DNA of 64,000 bases from Terfezia claveryi (Eukaryota > Ascomycota > Pezizomycetes > Pezizales > Pezizaceae), in the NCBI GenBank assembly GCA_015179025.1, contig WHUX01000009.1, positions 186,001 to 250,000 on the forward strand, read 5' to 3'. This document shows positions 30,701 through 42,400 of the stretch, piece by piece; the first letter of the stretch is position 1, and each line of letters starts with the position of its first letter. Both the position numbers and the translations under genes were made by a program. The notes under the pieces are model-generated. The model searched no databases, had not been told where the DNA came from, and worked only from the letters and a program-made list of their open reading frames with translations.

Positions 30701-32657
30701 GAATTTGTCGAGCAGGCACCGCGGCCAAACAAAACGAACTGACACCTAGACTCGCCTACTTTACTGTGCCTAAGCTGGAAGGTAATGCTGCTCAAACCTC
30801 ATGATCACGAAGCCTTAAAATAGTCTTGGAGTGGAGAAGTAAATGCAGGGGCTTTAACAGTGAGGCAACAAGGTGTACATAAGTACGTGTGAGAGCTCCA
30901 TGATCACCACTCTAACTCTTATATTCGATGATCGTCAGCGCCTCGGGGCACAAATGAAGTACCTAATAATGAATGTAATAAAGAACAAGGTATATGCGCC
31001 ATAGCTATCGGTACTTACGCCCTACTTGTCTGCTTATTCTGATCCCCAACTATGTCATGTCGAGATAAACAAAATAAACACTTACAATTAACGCTGCCTG
31101 GAAGTTCAAGCTCTCAAACTAAACCAAATGCAAAGCTGTTAAAGAGCAGGAGGTCTCGGATGTGTGGGGCGAGAAATCTCCTGATTGGGTGTTGAAAATC
31201 GACGTTATGAGCTGGGGAGAGGTGCCGCCCCCGGTGCTTATATCCTTGGATAGTCACCTATTCAATCGGTGGAGCAATATTATATTAGTCAAGTCAAATA
31301 AAGGGGAGGGCTCCGGCTGGGCTCTCACAAACTAGTAAGCTTTGCTGCTGAGTACCTCAATTACTTCCTCTTTTTGGGGACAATTTGTGTTCCACCCGCC
31401 CTAAGGTCTGTTGGGGTTCGCAGAGTTCGAATGGTACGCGCGGTCGGTATCTCAGTATGCGGATGCAATAATGTATCTAACTTGAAAGGAGAGTTAGGCT
31501 GCACTTATCGTAGAGTTGTATCGTTGTTTCATGGGGGGTATATCGCAAATTCATAGCAGAATCATGAAACTGTGTTTTGTACCTTCGCACACCTTTTATT
31601 TAGTTAAACCCAAATTACTCTCTTTTTGATTCTCATTCATGATAGCTATGGTTTCCAAAGTATTCCTCCCAGTTAAATCTCTGTCGGCTCTGGAGCATAC
31701 ATCCCAGACCGCTGATAATAAACACAAGAAATGAAAATAGAATGGTAAAAAGCAGATGTGTTTACAAGGCCCAGAACGCAGCAAACCGAAAAAAAGGAGA
31801 GATGCGCGGCCAAAGAACAAGGTAGGAGATAATACAAGTCTTCCCAAATAGGAAGGGACAAGAGAAGTAAGATTTTCATAAAAAATCCCGAGAAATTATA
31901 TATGGAATAGAGTAAAACAAAGCATGAAACAGACGCACGCAAAAACCGAATCCAGAACAATTGCCGCTCCCTACCAATCGAACAAAAGAGAAGGTATATG
32001 ATCCCTTTTAAGATGAGATAAAGAAATTCAACCGCATGTTCATCAAAAATATCCTGCGCTAGTTGTGTCCTACCCATCCAGCAAGAGAGGAAGGAGAAAA
32101 ATCACCTCATCGCACCTTGCACCGTAAACAAGAGAATCGACCCACCCTGCAAAAATTGTAGAACTGCTCCTTTGGACAAATGAGAAAGAAAGCAATCCGA
32201 CCTTGCCCACCGACACCCGCATGTCATGACAATGAGAAATAAAAAAACAGAAGCGAAAACTCCAGAATATGATATTTCCCGATAAATAGAAAGAGAACAA
32301 ATTCACTCCCCACCCACCAACCAACGCGGCCGCAATGATATAGAACAAGAAAGAAAACCAGTATCCCAAATATAGTATGTATAGAAGTAGTTCGTTTAAA
32401 CCCCGCATGTTGTGAACACTTTGATGTGATCGCTCACCACCTTCAAAATTAGAAAGAAGCCGAAAGGTAATAGTGGAGCATCCCATCCAGTAGTGATGTT
32501 GAACTCCGAATAATACAGTGGTCCCAAAGCATCTATTAACAAAAACGGAATGATCGCTTGTGATAGTGGCATAAGATCGAGAGAAGATGTAGATGGAGAT
32601 GATGATGGTGGCTGTGCTCAACTATCAATCAATGATGGCGACGATCCCACAGGTGAT
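27743..32657. other. Gene-poor region with dispersed-repeat copies
   Basis: Nearly 5 kb without a supported gene. Inverted copies of a 17-bp string bracket 28124-29532 (separate entry). Two hydrophobic minus-strand open frames at 31673-32621 lie just 3' of the unknown gene at 32658 and probably reflect a long A/T-rich 3' UTR. No transposon protein domain could be read in 28-31 kb. Confidence 0.55.
28124..29532. mobile_element. Candidate decayed element with 17-bp inverted ends
   Basis: TTGTGCCAACCAGACTA at 28124-28140 and its near-perfect inverse TAGCCTGGTTGGCACAA at 29516-29532 (one mismatch) enclose 1.4 kb without a gene. The same string recurs singly at 62068-62084. No target-site duplication was found, so a chance pairing of two solo copies remains possible. 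Confidence 0.4.
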
Positions 32658-33264
32658 TTACCACATCCTCCTTGTTATCGGGTTGGATTGTGGTTGTCTG
32701 CTTGGAGACGTTAGTGGGGGGGAAGCGACTCTCAAACCAGTGGTGGGATTGACGATTGGAATAGCATTTCGCACGCGGGTGGTCACTGGGGGCGAGTGTT
32801 GAACCTTCATGTACATGTTTTGGTTGTACGGATAAGGCCCATATGGATTAAGGGAGAATGATGATGGCTGAATCTGATGTTGCATGGGAGAAGACTGTGG
32901 TGAACTGCTAGCATTTGAAGACCGATCTGATGAAGAAGAACTGATTGACTGGATCTGAGAGGCCCAGGCATTAGTTTCTATTTTCACCTATATTGCATGC
33001 CCCAATCATCGAGGTTCGGGTGATGTCTAATACCTCTTCATCAGTGAGTAGGTCGGGACAGAACTCCAAGTCATCGTCCAAGTCAAATGACCGCCCAGCC
33101 TCAAACCTGGCGCGGAAAGCAGCAACTGATGCGCTCTCTGTCAGCTCCCTCATGCTTCGAACATCCCTAAGAGATGAAGACAGATGAGGAGGAGTCCTAC
33201 GGGAGGAACGATTCACAGAGGCGAGTGTGTTGTGCTGTTGAAGAAAGCTGTAATTGTATGCCAT
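32658..33264 (-). CDS. Conserved-looking fungal protein of unknown function
   Basis: Two exons (33264-33034 and 32987-32658) close at 186 residues with good GT-AG borders. The N-terminus (MAYNYSFLQQHNTLASV) leads into a charged segment, MRELTESASVAAFRARFEAG, then the acidic SFDLDDDLEFCPDLLTDEE. The second exon is Ser/Pro/Gln-rich and presumably disordered (NAWASQIQSISSSSSDRSSN ... QHQIQPSSFSLNPYGPYPYNQ), ending NPITRRMW. No catalytic motif, signal peptide or membrane segment is seen. The composition suggests a regulatory or adaptor protein, but I cannot name a family. Confidence 0.65.
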
Positions 33265-34459
33265 GGTCGTGAAGTGTTGGTTATTTTGTGTGTGGTTATG
33301 TTGTGAGCCGAGGTGAGCGAAGCTTTATGAGAGTGGAGAGCTTAGGGGGTGAGAGCTTTTAAATGCAGTTGAGTCGAATAAGAGACTCGTGGCGAAGCCG
33401 GTAGCTTAGTTCGCCGAAGTGTGGTTAGGACGAAAGATGTATGTAGAACTGATTAGATTATGGGGGGTATGGGTCGTAGATATGCGGAATTCGGGGAGTG
33501 AAATGGAATTTGTTGAGTGGAGGGGCCAGTAAAGATAGTTAGATAAAAGTTGGATTGGGGGGTGTCTGCACCGTGAAAGCCGAAGGGGTGTGTGGTAGGA
33601 CAATAATGAAGAATACTAGAAGCCAGTAAAGAAGATTGAGGCAAAGGGTGACGGCTATTTTCCTAGGCTCAATGACAATCAATACCTGCCAACCTTATCC
33701 TATTGAGGCAGGGCCGTCAAACGAGAAAAAGTCAAAGTGGAAAGCCAAATAGCTTTAGGTGTGGAACATTGCTGAATAGTGTTAAAGAGACATGGAATCG
33801 TGATCGTCTCGAGGAGGGCTAATGCCGAGGGCCAGCGTTTTCGCCACTGCAGCTTTCCTGTTTCTGGTATAGGGGTCACCAACATCCTGCGCATAACCCA
33901 CGTCGAAGTCTAAATTATGATACATCATAATTCGAATCTCGACCGCCACTACTCCTGCGAGCCACTAAGAAGGCCCGTTCCAGTGATATGCCTAGGGTCG
34001 GAGCTGAATCGCTGCCGTCTGAGTGGCCCACTAGGTACTGAACCGCTGCCGGTCAATGCTGTAGCTTTGCAGGGTGCATGCTGGTTCCAAAAGTAGGGGT
34101 CTGAGTGCAGGAGCGCCAAACAGCAAGACGAGACAAAGACGGTCATTTCTCCTGCAGGTCTTTGGTAAGCGCGGATTGTGCCCATAACGAAATTAACTCC
34201 CCTTGGATAAACCCTGAAGTATCCTGGATTGTTATACTAAAGCCCTTCCTTCTCAGCCTCGAGCTAGTCCTGATTTTCTGTAGCGGATTCATCTTGTCTC
34301 ATTTATCGCCTTCTTTATTAATGTGGGATGTCGACTGCAGATCACTTCAGATCACTTAAGAACCGATTTGGACAAAACGTCACAGAGACCTTCAGGTCCC
34401 AGCTGTCGGGACACCAGTAAGTGGAGAAGCGCGCCACTGCTTGCCCATCGTTCCGCCAC
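33265..34459. other. Intergenic, no gene seen
   Basis: About 1.2 kb: the 5' flank of the unknown gene at 32658 and the 3' flank of cyclin C. Open frames here are short and unstructured. Confidence 0.5.
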
Positions 34460-35450
34460 TTAAGACAAACCCCGTTGTTTTATCATTCTACCAAGCTGGT
34501 CCTTACAGACCTTCTCTGCAGAGTTATCCCAGACCTCGTACAATGAGATGATTTCTTGAGTGCATTCGATAATTGAGTCCATGTCAATGCCTGACTCGGC
34601 ATACCACTCGATGAGCATGACAGTGCGACTCTGGACCCCCGGTCCCGAAGAAAGATTACCCCCGGAACCAGACGTTGCCGCTGCAACGGCAGCTGCAGCT
34701 GCCGATGAGGTTGTTGCATGTAAACTCGCTTTCAGAACCACGGATAGAAAGATAGCAGTCAGGGCGATTATGTGGGGTGGGTATAACATTGGTAAGTCGG
34801 TCAAATATGAATCGTTAATTACATTCCAGGATTGACTCGTTTCTTCTGGCGTAAGCTGCAATTGCGGGCCAAGGTCCTGAAGCGTTCGATAAGGATGATG
34901 TACAATTAGGAAGGAGTTCATCTCTGAGATCACCCAAAATTCACATTCTGCGAGTTTTCCAATTTCTCCTGTGATAAACTCTACCGAAGGTCAGTCTAAG
35001 CACATGGTGAGCAAGGCCTGGAACAACATACCTGGCCAGAATGTTCGAGCCTCACCGGCCACAACCCGGATATGCTGTGGACACTCTTCCATCTTGCATG
35101 CTAGATAGACACATGTTGCTAAGACCAAGTAAGGATTTGTATCTCGAATTGGTACTTTTGTGTAGAACCGGCGGAGGTAAAGCTGTGCTGTTGCTAGAGC
35201 TTGCTGTCGTATCTGCATCCGCCTTCCAAGCCGGACAATCTCTGGCATATCATTAGTTCCGGACTGAAAGGGGGTGAAATGAGAGCGTACGGATATTGAA
35301 GTAGATGCTCAAGTGCCGCCTTTCAGGTAGTGGGAACAGCTTCACAGCATCTTTGTCACTATCATCGAGCTTGCTCCTAATCTCTGCCAGCCTCTCTCGT
35401 GTGAACTGCCAGTGTTGCCTCTGGGATGAAGCCCAGTAGTTCGCTGCCAT
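34460..35450 (-). CDS. SSN8: Cyclin C of the Mediator kinase module
   Basis: This cyclin pairs with Cdk8/Ssn3 in the Mediator CDK8 module, which tunes RNA polymerase II transcription. Three exons (35450-35291, 35241-35032, 34980-34460) close at 296 residues. The start [19 protein letters not shown] is diagnostic for fungal Srb11-like proteins. The first cyclin box contains [20 protein letters not shown] and [20 protein letters not shown] with the conserved Lys-Glu pair. The second box starts [20 protein letters not shown] and [20 protein letters not shown]. An Ala-rich low-complexity insert (~205-225) precedes the last helix. It is divergent from the carrier gene. Confidence 0.95.
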
Positions 35451-35828
35451 GTCCTGGGTTAGTTAACTGTGGGTATGTTGCCAGCTAAGCAGAATTGAAA
35501 AAACGATTCTGTAATTACTTGTAGTGCAGTGTAAACAGTTGTATGTGAAGCCTGACGGAGAACCAGACTAAGATTGGCTGGAGTGGATTTGAGGGGCCAC
35601 TTCATGAGAGCAGGAGTCCCTGTGCCGCCAAGCCACCAGCTATGTACTGTACACAGAGAAACTTTATCGGCTTGACATCTGTATCCGACAAAAAAAAAGC
35701 GGCTTTGAGCGCATTCACACTGACGCTCATCCGGCTCTACGCTCGTTTCTTCTCCAACTTATTACATTTCAATGCTCATCTCAGGAAAACGATAAAAGTT
35801 TGGTGCTGCAAACAGTTGGCGTTTTGCA
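35451..35828. promoter_or_regulatory. Shared 5' region of cyclin C and the carrier
   Basis: 378 bp between divergent starts; presumed to hold both promoters. No other feature is seen. Confidence 0.45.
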
Positions 35829-38000
35829 ATGGATCGGGAGTCTCAACTGGCTCGCAACGCTCGTTTGCAGTTGTTGTGGGAAAAACTTGACACGCGCAAA
35901 GAGGGTCATTTGGACTTGGAAGGGCTGAGACAAGGCCTAAGGAGAATAGAACATCGTGGGATACCTCGCCGAAATAGGTAGTCAAACATACGCTGACTGT
36001 ACTACCCATTAGCCCTCCAGGATGCCGAGCACGTCCTTCAAGATATTCTCTATGCTATCGACACGTCTAAGGATGGTTTAATCCAATTTGAGGGTAATAG
36101 GGAGATTTGTATAATCCTATATTTCGAACTTTGCTTACGCATTGTCACAGAATTCAAGGCTTTTATTGAGGGTGCAGATAGGGAGCTTTGGAACATTTTC
36201 CACTCCGTAGACTTGGACAGCAATGGAAAGATCGACCAAACCGAATTACAAGAGGCTTTGGAACGAGCTGGCATCACAGCCAATGGCGAACGGTTACAGC
36301 AATTTTTCGAATTCATGGATAGGAATAGAGATGGAGTTATATCATTTGAAGAGTGGAGGTATTAGCTATCTGAAGATTTTGTCAAAATGCGTGTTCTAAT
36401 TTCTTCAGAGACTTCCTCATGTTCATGCCCAATCCCGAAACATCTATTCGCACAATATACTCCTATTACTTATCAACAGTCAATGTCAATCCTGAGGGCG
36501 ACGCACTGCTGAGTGATGAGATAAACCTCCAGGGGTTAGGTGTGCTCATTTTTGATTTCCTCCCCTCCGTCGGGGGTGCATGGGAATTAACTTTGTATTC
36601 AGGGTATTTCCTGGCGGGTGGTCTCGCAGGAACCGTGTCAAGGACGGTTACTGCCCCGTTTGACAGGATCAAGGTTTACTTAATAGCCCAGACGGATGTG
36701 CCTAAGGCTGCGAAGGCAATATCAGCTGCTGCAAAGGCAGATGCAGTGGCAGCTACTAAGATGGTAGCAGGTCCAATCAAGGAATGTATACTGACCCTTT
36801 GGCGGACGGGCGGGGTGAGGTCTTTTTTCGCCGGTATACATGCCTGATTGAGACTCTACGACATCGCAAGCTAACCAGCCCCTAGGGAACGGTCTGAATG
36901 TGCTTAAAATATTACCAGAGTCTGCGATAAAATTTGGCTCTTTCGAGGTAAATGAATGTTTTCGCCAACGAGATGTTTTCCTAATTTTGCCCTAGGCAAC
37001 AAAACGTATGATGGCCAGGCTTGAGAGGGTGGACAACGTTCGCGACATCTCCCCAATGGCTAGATTTCTCGCAGGTGGTGTTGGAGGAGTTGTTTCACAG
37101 TAAACTGAAATCTCTTTACTTATTACTAGATGTATAAAAAACTGACAGGTAGTAGGTTTTCTATATACCCAATTGATACACTTAAGTTGTGGGTTCTAAA
37201 TTCCGAACGAACCTTTGCTCTTGTCAGCTGATGATCTCCTGATCTTTAGTCGAATGCAGTGCGAGATGGTTGAAGGTGGTTCGCGGGGCAACAAACTCAT
37301 ATTTGAAACCTTCCGTAAAATGTGGAGAAATGGTGGCATCCCAACTTTCTACCGAGGGCTTCCGCTAGGCTTAATTGGTGTTTTCCCTTACAGGTACGTC
37401 CCACAATCATCTTGCATAGTGTGGAAGCTGACATGGGATTCCAGCGCTATCGATCTGGGTACATTTGAATGGTTGAAGAGAGCATATACCAAACACAAAG
37501 CAAAGAAGTTGGATTGCGATGAGAGCGATGTCCAGGCTGGCCCTCTCGTTGTGCTTGGGATTGGTGCCACGTCTGGGAGCGTGGGGGCTACCATTGTGTA
37601 CCCATTAAATCTTTTGCGAACTAGGTATATTCCGGCAGTTGGCCTGTGCAGTAATCAGCGCTATTGACAAATTTGTATGTAGGTTGCAAGCACAAGGAAC
37701 AGCAGCACATCCCCAGATATATACTTGTTTGAGGGATTGCTTCCGCCAAACTTACAACAGAGAAGGCATTAGGGGATTATTCAAAGGTCTAACACCAAAC
37801 TTGGTTAAGGTTCGTCTAAGCCATGCTGATCTTCACATTATAGAAATCTGCTGACATTCCGCTACAGGTTATTCCAGCTGTCTCCATTGTAAGACTCCAC
37901 TAGCCATTCTAATGTATGCGATTCTGTTCTAACTAACTGCCACATCAAGTCATATCTCGTTTACGAACAGTCAAAGAATTTCATGGGATTGCGTGCATAG
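35829..38000 (+). CDS. SAL1: Ca2+-dependent mitochondrial carrier with EF hands
   Basis: An inner-membrane carrier of the SCaMC class, which exchanges ATP-Mg for phosphate and is gated by cytosolic calcium. Twelve exons close at 520 residues: 35829-35955, 36013-36093, 36151-36358, 36409-36833, 36886-36947, 36996-37099, 37156-37188, 37250-37393, 37445-37624, 37683-37809, 37868-37888, 37950-38000. Four EF-hand loops appear in the first ~180 residues (DTRKEGHLDLEGL, DTSKDGLIQFEEF, DLDSNGKIDQTEL, DRNRDGVISFEEW); the first lacks some ligands. Three carrier repeats follow, with PFDRIK, YPIDTLKFR and YPLNLLRTR signatures. An Ala/Lys-rich insert (KAAKAISAAAKADAVAATKM) interrupts the first repeat. A 33-base and a 21-base exon are required for the frame. 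SAL1 is the yeast counterpart. Confidence 0.93.
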
Positions 38001-38240
38001 GTTGCTGTCGCTGCGTTAGACTGGTTTAGAACCGGCGTGTTTTGATATTCCCTATCTTTCCCTCATTTGTTCCTTTTTTTTCTTGAATTCTTTTGTATTT
38101 GGTCTATGTTCATGTGATACTTGGAGGTATATGGTACGGAAATGTTCGGAATTTGGTGTTAGTTGACATGGAATGCGCTACAGCGAAGGCGTTATTTGGG
38201 TAATCAAGAAGAGTGCATTGTCCCAGCACATTTACATAAT

Positions 38241-39181
38241 TCAAGGCTTGACAGCCTTCTCTTTGAGTTTGCTTTCTTCTATCCACATCTCCATAAATAA
38301 TGCACCTGCCTCTACTGTTCGAATAGGCGTCGTTTTTGTACCACTAGTCCTCACCAATGGGGCCTTCTCACTGGTCTTTTTTGCAACAGGTCTTTCTTCG
38401 CTGGGCACCCAAGGGCTCGTGTGCTAGACATCATATCAGAGGTCACCCTTGGGGTGTAAGAGAGATGACTCACCCCCACCGGCGCCGGAGCATCCTCCTT
38501 CAGCTCAATTGAGATGGTGAATGTGCATTCCTGTGGTAGTTTTGACAGCCTCGCGGAAGCTAAACTTATCTTCCCTAGAGACGCCCGTAGTTGTTCTTCA
38601 ATATCTGCAAGAGTAGCCCCAGAGAGGGCGGTTGGGTCTTCGTGAGACTGGAATGGAGTATGCTGCTCTGCAGTAGGCACCTTGGGAAATGAAGAAACAT
38701 CCCATACAAAGCGCTCCAATGGTTCAAAATCATTCGGTGAGAGTACTACAAGCGACATTCTTGACACATTGCCCTTGAGATGACGCACGCTGTCGTCAAT
38801 ATAGCGATAAGTTATGGGAACTATAGCTGGTGGAGGCCAAACCTCTGTAATTTGTGCTGAACAAGCTTCAACGGCATCTTGTATCCATTTACAAAGGGCG
38901 GGGTGCCGGGCCTGTCGCACAGGGTGATTGTATGCTCTGGTACTGATGAAGAGATCGGGCGAGTAAATTTGCCGTTCGTAGAGAATCGTATGTATTGCAA
39001 CTATAAGGAAATCCGCGAACGTCGAAACAATATTTGCTAGGGTTGAGACAACAGGCCTTTCAGCCCGGGACGGCCGGCTCGGGCGGTCGTTCGTCTCCTC
39101 TGGCTGAAGGCTGGCTGGTGGTGGAAGCTCATAGTCATTGTCTGAGACGTGCTGGTCATATTCTTCTGGCTCGGGAGTCAT
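38241..39181 (-). CDS. REV7: DNA polymerase zeta subunit Rev7 (HORMA domain)
   Basis: Rev7 is the HORMA-domain partner of Rev3 in translesion DNA synthesis. Two exons (39181-38474 and 38423-38241) give 296 residues. The HORMA core begins STFADFLIVAIHTILYERQI and continues with AYNHPVRQARHPALCKWIQD. The splice joins the acidic middle part to the safety-belt region TSPWVPSEERP, TTPIRTVEAGALFMEMWIEE. This C-terminus pattern is typical of fungal Rev7 and confirms the intron. ATG 39181 (MTPEPEEYDQ) is the only upstream ATG; the frame stays open further 5' but starts there only with GTG. A long acidic/Pro-rich N-terminal tail precedes the core. Start codon lies 291 bp from that of KAP114. Confidence 0.9.
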
Positions 39182-39472
39182 GCCGTCAAAGATCAAACGC
39201 TTAATGTTCTCACACACAGAGGTGGTGGAAGCTTCGGTTGATGAACGCGTTCAGTAGCAGGGGTCCACGATCGTCAACGTGGGGTGCTTGGCGATGCTCG
39301 TTATCTGCGTCTTGGCTGTGGGGTTCCCGAGTCCCTGAACTGAAACCACCACCAACAAAGCTGTGGCTCGCAACAATTCTGTTTATTACCCTGGTTGGCT
39401 TGAGATACCCCCACCACAGGGCCTTTCAAGAGACATCGCAACAACTTCGCAGCTGTTTTCTCGTCTGCAAAT
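39182..39472. promoter_or_regulatory. Compact divergent promoter, REV7 and KAP114
   Basis: Only 291 bp separate the two opposite start codons, the shortest divergent spacer in the window, so both promoters must overlap or abut here. Confidence 0.5.
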
Positions 39473-42400
39473 ATGGAACAAGAGTAGGTTTCTGAATGTG
39501 TAGATTCTAACTTTGAAATAAGCTAATGTACTTCATAGGGTCCTACGCTTGTTGACAGACTTACAAGCCTCGGAAGAGGTACCTAGGAGAAATGCCGAAG
39601 CTCAACTCGAAAACTTACAGTCGCATCACAGTCAGTCCTCAGGTTGCCCCTGCCCAGCTTCATTACAGCTTTTTCCCAGGACGGCTTGCTAATATATGTA
39701 ATTAAACTCATCTAGGCTTTCCAATTGCCCTCATCAACGTAGCAAATGAGCAATCCCTCACTCTCTCTTATCGCACACAGTCACTACTCATTTTGAAGAA
39801 TTGGGTCTTATCATGCTGGTCCCCGCATTTCGAAGATTATAAGGGCTCTAAGAAACAAGCCCCGGAGGAAGTGAAGCAGGAAGTGCGGAATAGGATCTTC
39901 CCACTCATCACCAATGATGAGCGCAAAATCAGGACGACATCCGCATATGTGATGTCGAAGATTGCTAGTTCTGGTAGGATCGATGGAGTCCCTGGAAGGG
40001 AGATTTAACTACACTAAGACTGATGATTGCAGATTACCCTGATGAATGGCCATCTTTATTACCAAGTCTACTGAATCTAATAAACAATGGAAACAACAAC
40101 GAGGCTCACGGAGCTTTGCGAGTGCTTAGCGGTTGGTCACGTTCTACACTACTTGGCTTGCACCTCTAACATTATGTGTAACCAGATGTTATTGAGGATA
40201 GCTTCAGCGATGAACAATTCTTTAGGGTAGCAAGAGAATTGGTGGATATTCTCTTCAGAACTGCGTCCAATGAAGCAGTAAGGATATATTTACCGACCGT
40301 AAAGGACGTTGCTGATTTTATTAATTTCAGAGGCCCCACAATCTTAAAGCCATTGCCGTATCGGGATTCCGGTCGTGCCTCGAAATCCTAGAAATGATGA
40401 AGTCGGACTATGAGCAAGACGTTCGGAGCTTCCTAAGTGACGCCCTAGCAGCCTGGGTCCCGTTCTTTGTGCAAGTTGTCGATATACCCCTATTACGGAG
40501 CCCTGAACAGCAATTTCAAGGACTAGTTACTCTGAAAATTCAAGTGATTAGGGTAAGTCATGGGTCTTACCAAATGATGAAAATATAGAAGAAACAAGGT
40601 TACAAACATACTGATGAATTTTGTGATAGACTCTGATGAAGATTCGGTTTGAATTTGCACCTCTGCTTAATGATTACATGCTTGTGCTTTTTCAATCCAC
40701 ATGGAATGAACTTAACCAGCTTAAGGATCGCTACGTGCAAGAATTTATTGAGAACGACACAGAAGGCAGACTCGTTGATGTCGATCACTTACCCTACTCT
40801 TTGGACCTCTTTATCCTCGAGGAGCTCGATTTCGTACAATTGTGCTTGAAGGCAAAATCTATCAAGGATGCTATTGTGTCACAGCAGGGTGGTCCTTCTG
40901 TTGAGCATTTGATTTATGCAACAATATGCCTGGCACAAATCACTGTAGAAGATGTACGTACGACCATCCATAGTTCCTGAACTTTACTGAAACCTTCATA
41001 GGAGGGGCTGTGGGACATAGATCAAAACATCTTCCTTTGTGAAGAGGCTTCAGCCACGGCCAACTACTCCCCAAGAACTGCGTGTGGTGACCTTATTTTG
41101 GTGAGTTGAGATCTCAATGTTGCGCATGATATTTCTAATCATTCTTACAGAAATTGGCCGATTGGCTTCCAGAAGCAACAGCAACAACACTATGGGGTTT
41201 CACCCAACAGATTTTCAATACTGGAAAGTGAGTACCATGTTGCGCTACCACCCAGAATCTCGGTGCTTACTCCGCGCAATAGCCGCAAAGTCCAAGAGTC
41301 CATCCTGTATGTGTGGGACCAGGTATTGTCTGAGTGGAGCGAATCTGATGTGTCGTTGGACCCAAACATCGCTGCTGGCCTTGTTCATTTTATTGCGAAA
41401 GCAATTAGTAGTACGGAGCCAGGTCACGTATTCCTCAGGGCTAGGGGTTATTTGCTTGCTGGAACACTTGCAAAGGACTCGGTTACTATCCTCGGGAATC
41501 AGTGCAAAGTATTCTTGGAGCAAACTATCCAAGCTTCTACTCAGGATCCGGATGGCGTAGTCCAAATCTCTTGTTTGAAAGTGCTACAAAAGTACGTTCA
41601 ATGCGAAGAATTATTGATAACAGGAATTGACTAGTCGTATAGGTATTGTGAATCGCTGCCCAGTAAGATGGTAGCACCTTACCAAAAGAGCATTATTTCT
41701 GCAATCGCAGAATTCATCAACAATAACCCTCAGGGGGAGCCCGAAGACAGCCAAGATATTTTAGCTACCTTGACAGAAACACTGAGATCAGCTATTGGAC
41801 TTAATCACAGAATAATTGTGGAACCGGAATCACGAGTTGTCGATCTATTGTTTACAATTGCCAACCTCGGAGAGGGAAACCTCTACCTTGCTGGGTTGAT
41901 ATCTGACGGGTTCGAAGAATTCTGTGAGGAGTTGTATAACGATTTCATCCCGCTGTGTGAGAAAGTCTTGCCACAAATATTGGCAGCTTTGGATAAGGGA
42001 GTTCATGACAAGGATAGTCCTCTCACAAGTGTATGGACTCATTTCTGCCAATTAGTGGTTATTGCGCTAATGTGTGTTGAAATTAGTTTGCTGCAAACTT
42101 GCTATCTTTGCTTGTTCAGAACGGTGCCGAACCTCTCCCCAATGGATTCGTTGCTCAGGTCGTTCCTCGGGTAGCAAGGTTACTATTAACTTCAACAGAT
42201 AGTGAGTTGCTTCAGGCGGGATGCGAGGCCTTGAAGCATACCGTTCACCATGACCAGAAACAGGTTCAAGAATGGTAAGCTTCTGGAGTGAAGATATGAC
42301 GAGTAGTTTGGCTAATTTATCTATAGGCGAGACGAGACCGGAAAATCCGGACTTGAGATTGTCCTCATGATAATTGACCGGCTTCTTGGACCCACAACGA

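Noticed and set aside
31673..32621. Two hydrophobic minus-strand open frames of 134 and 183 codons that resemble membrane proteins
   Set aside because: Phe/Leu/Ser/Tyr composition follows from A-rich plus-strand DNA. They lie just 3' of a gene, have no family motif, and fit a 3' UTR.
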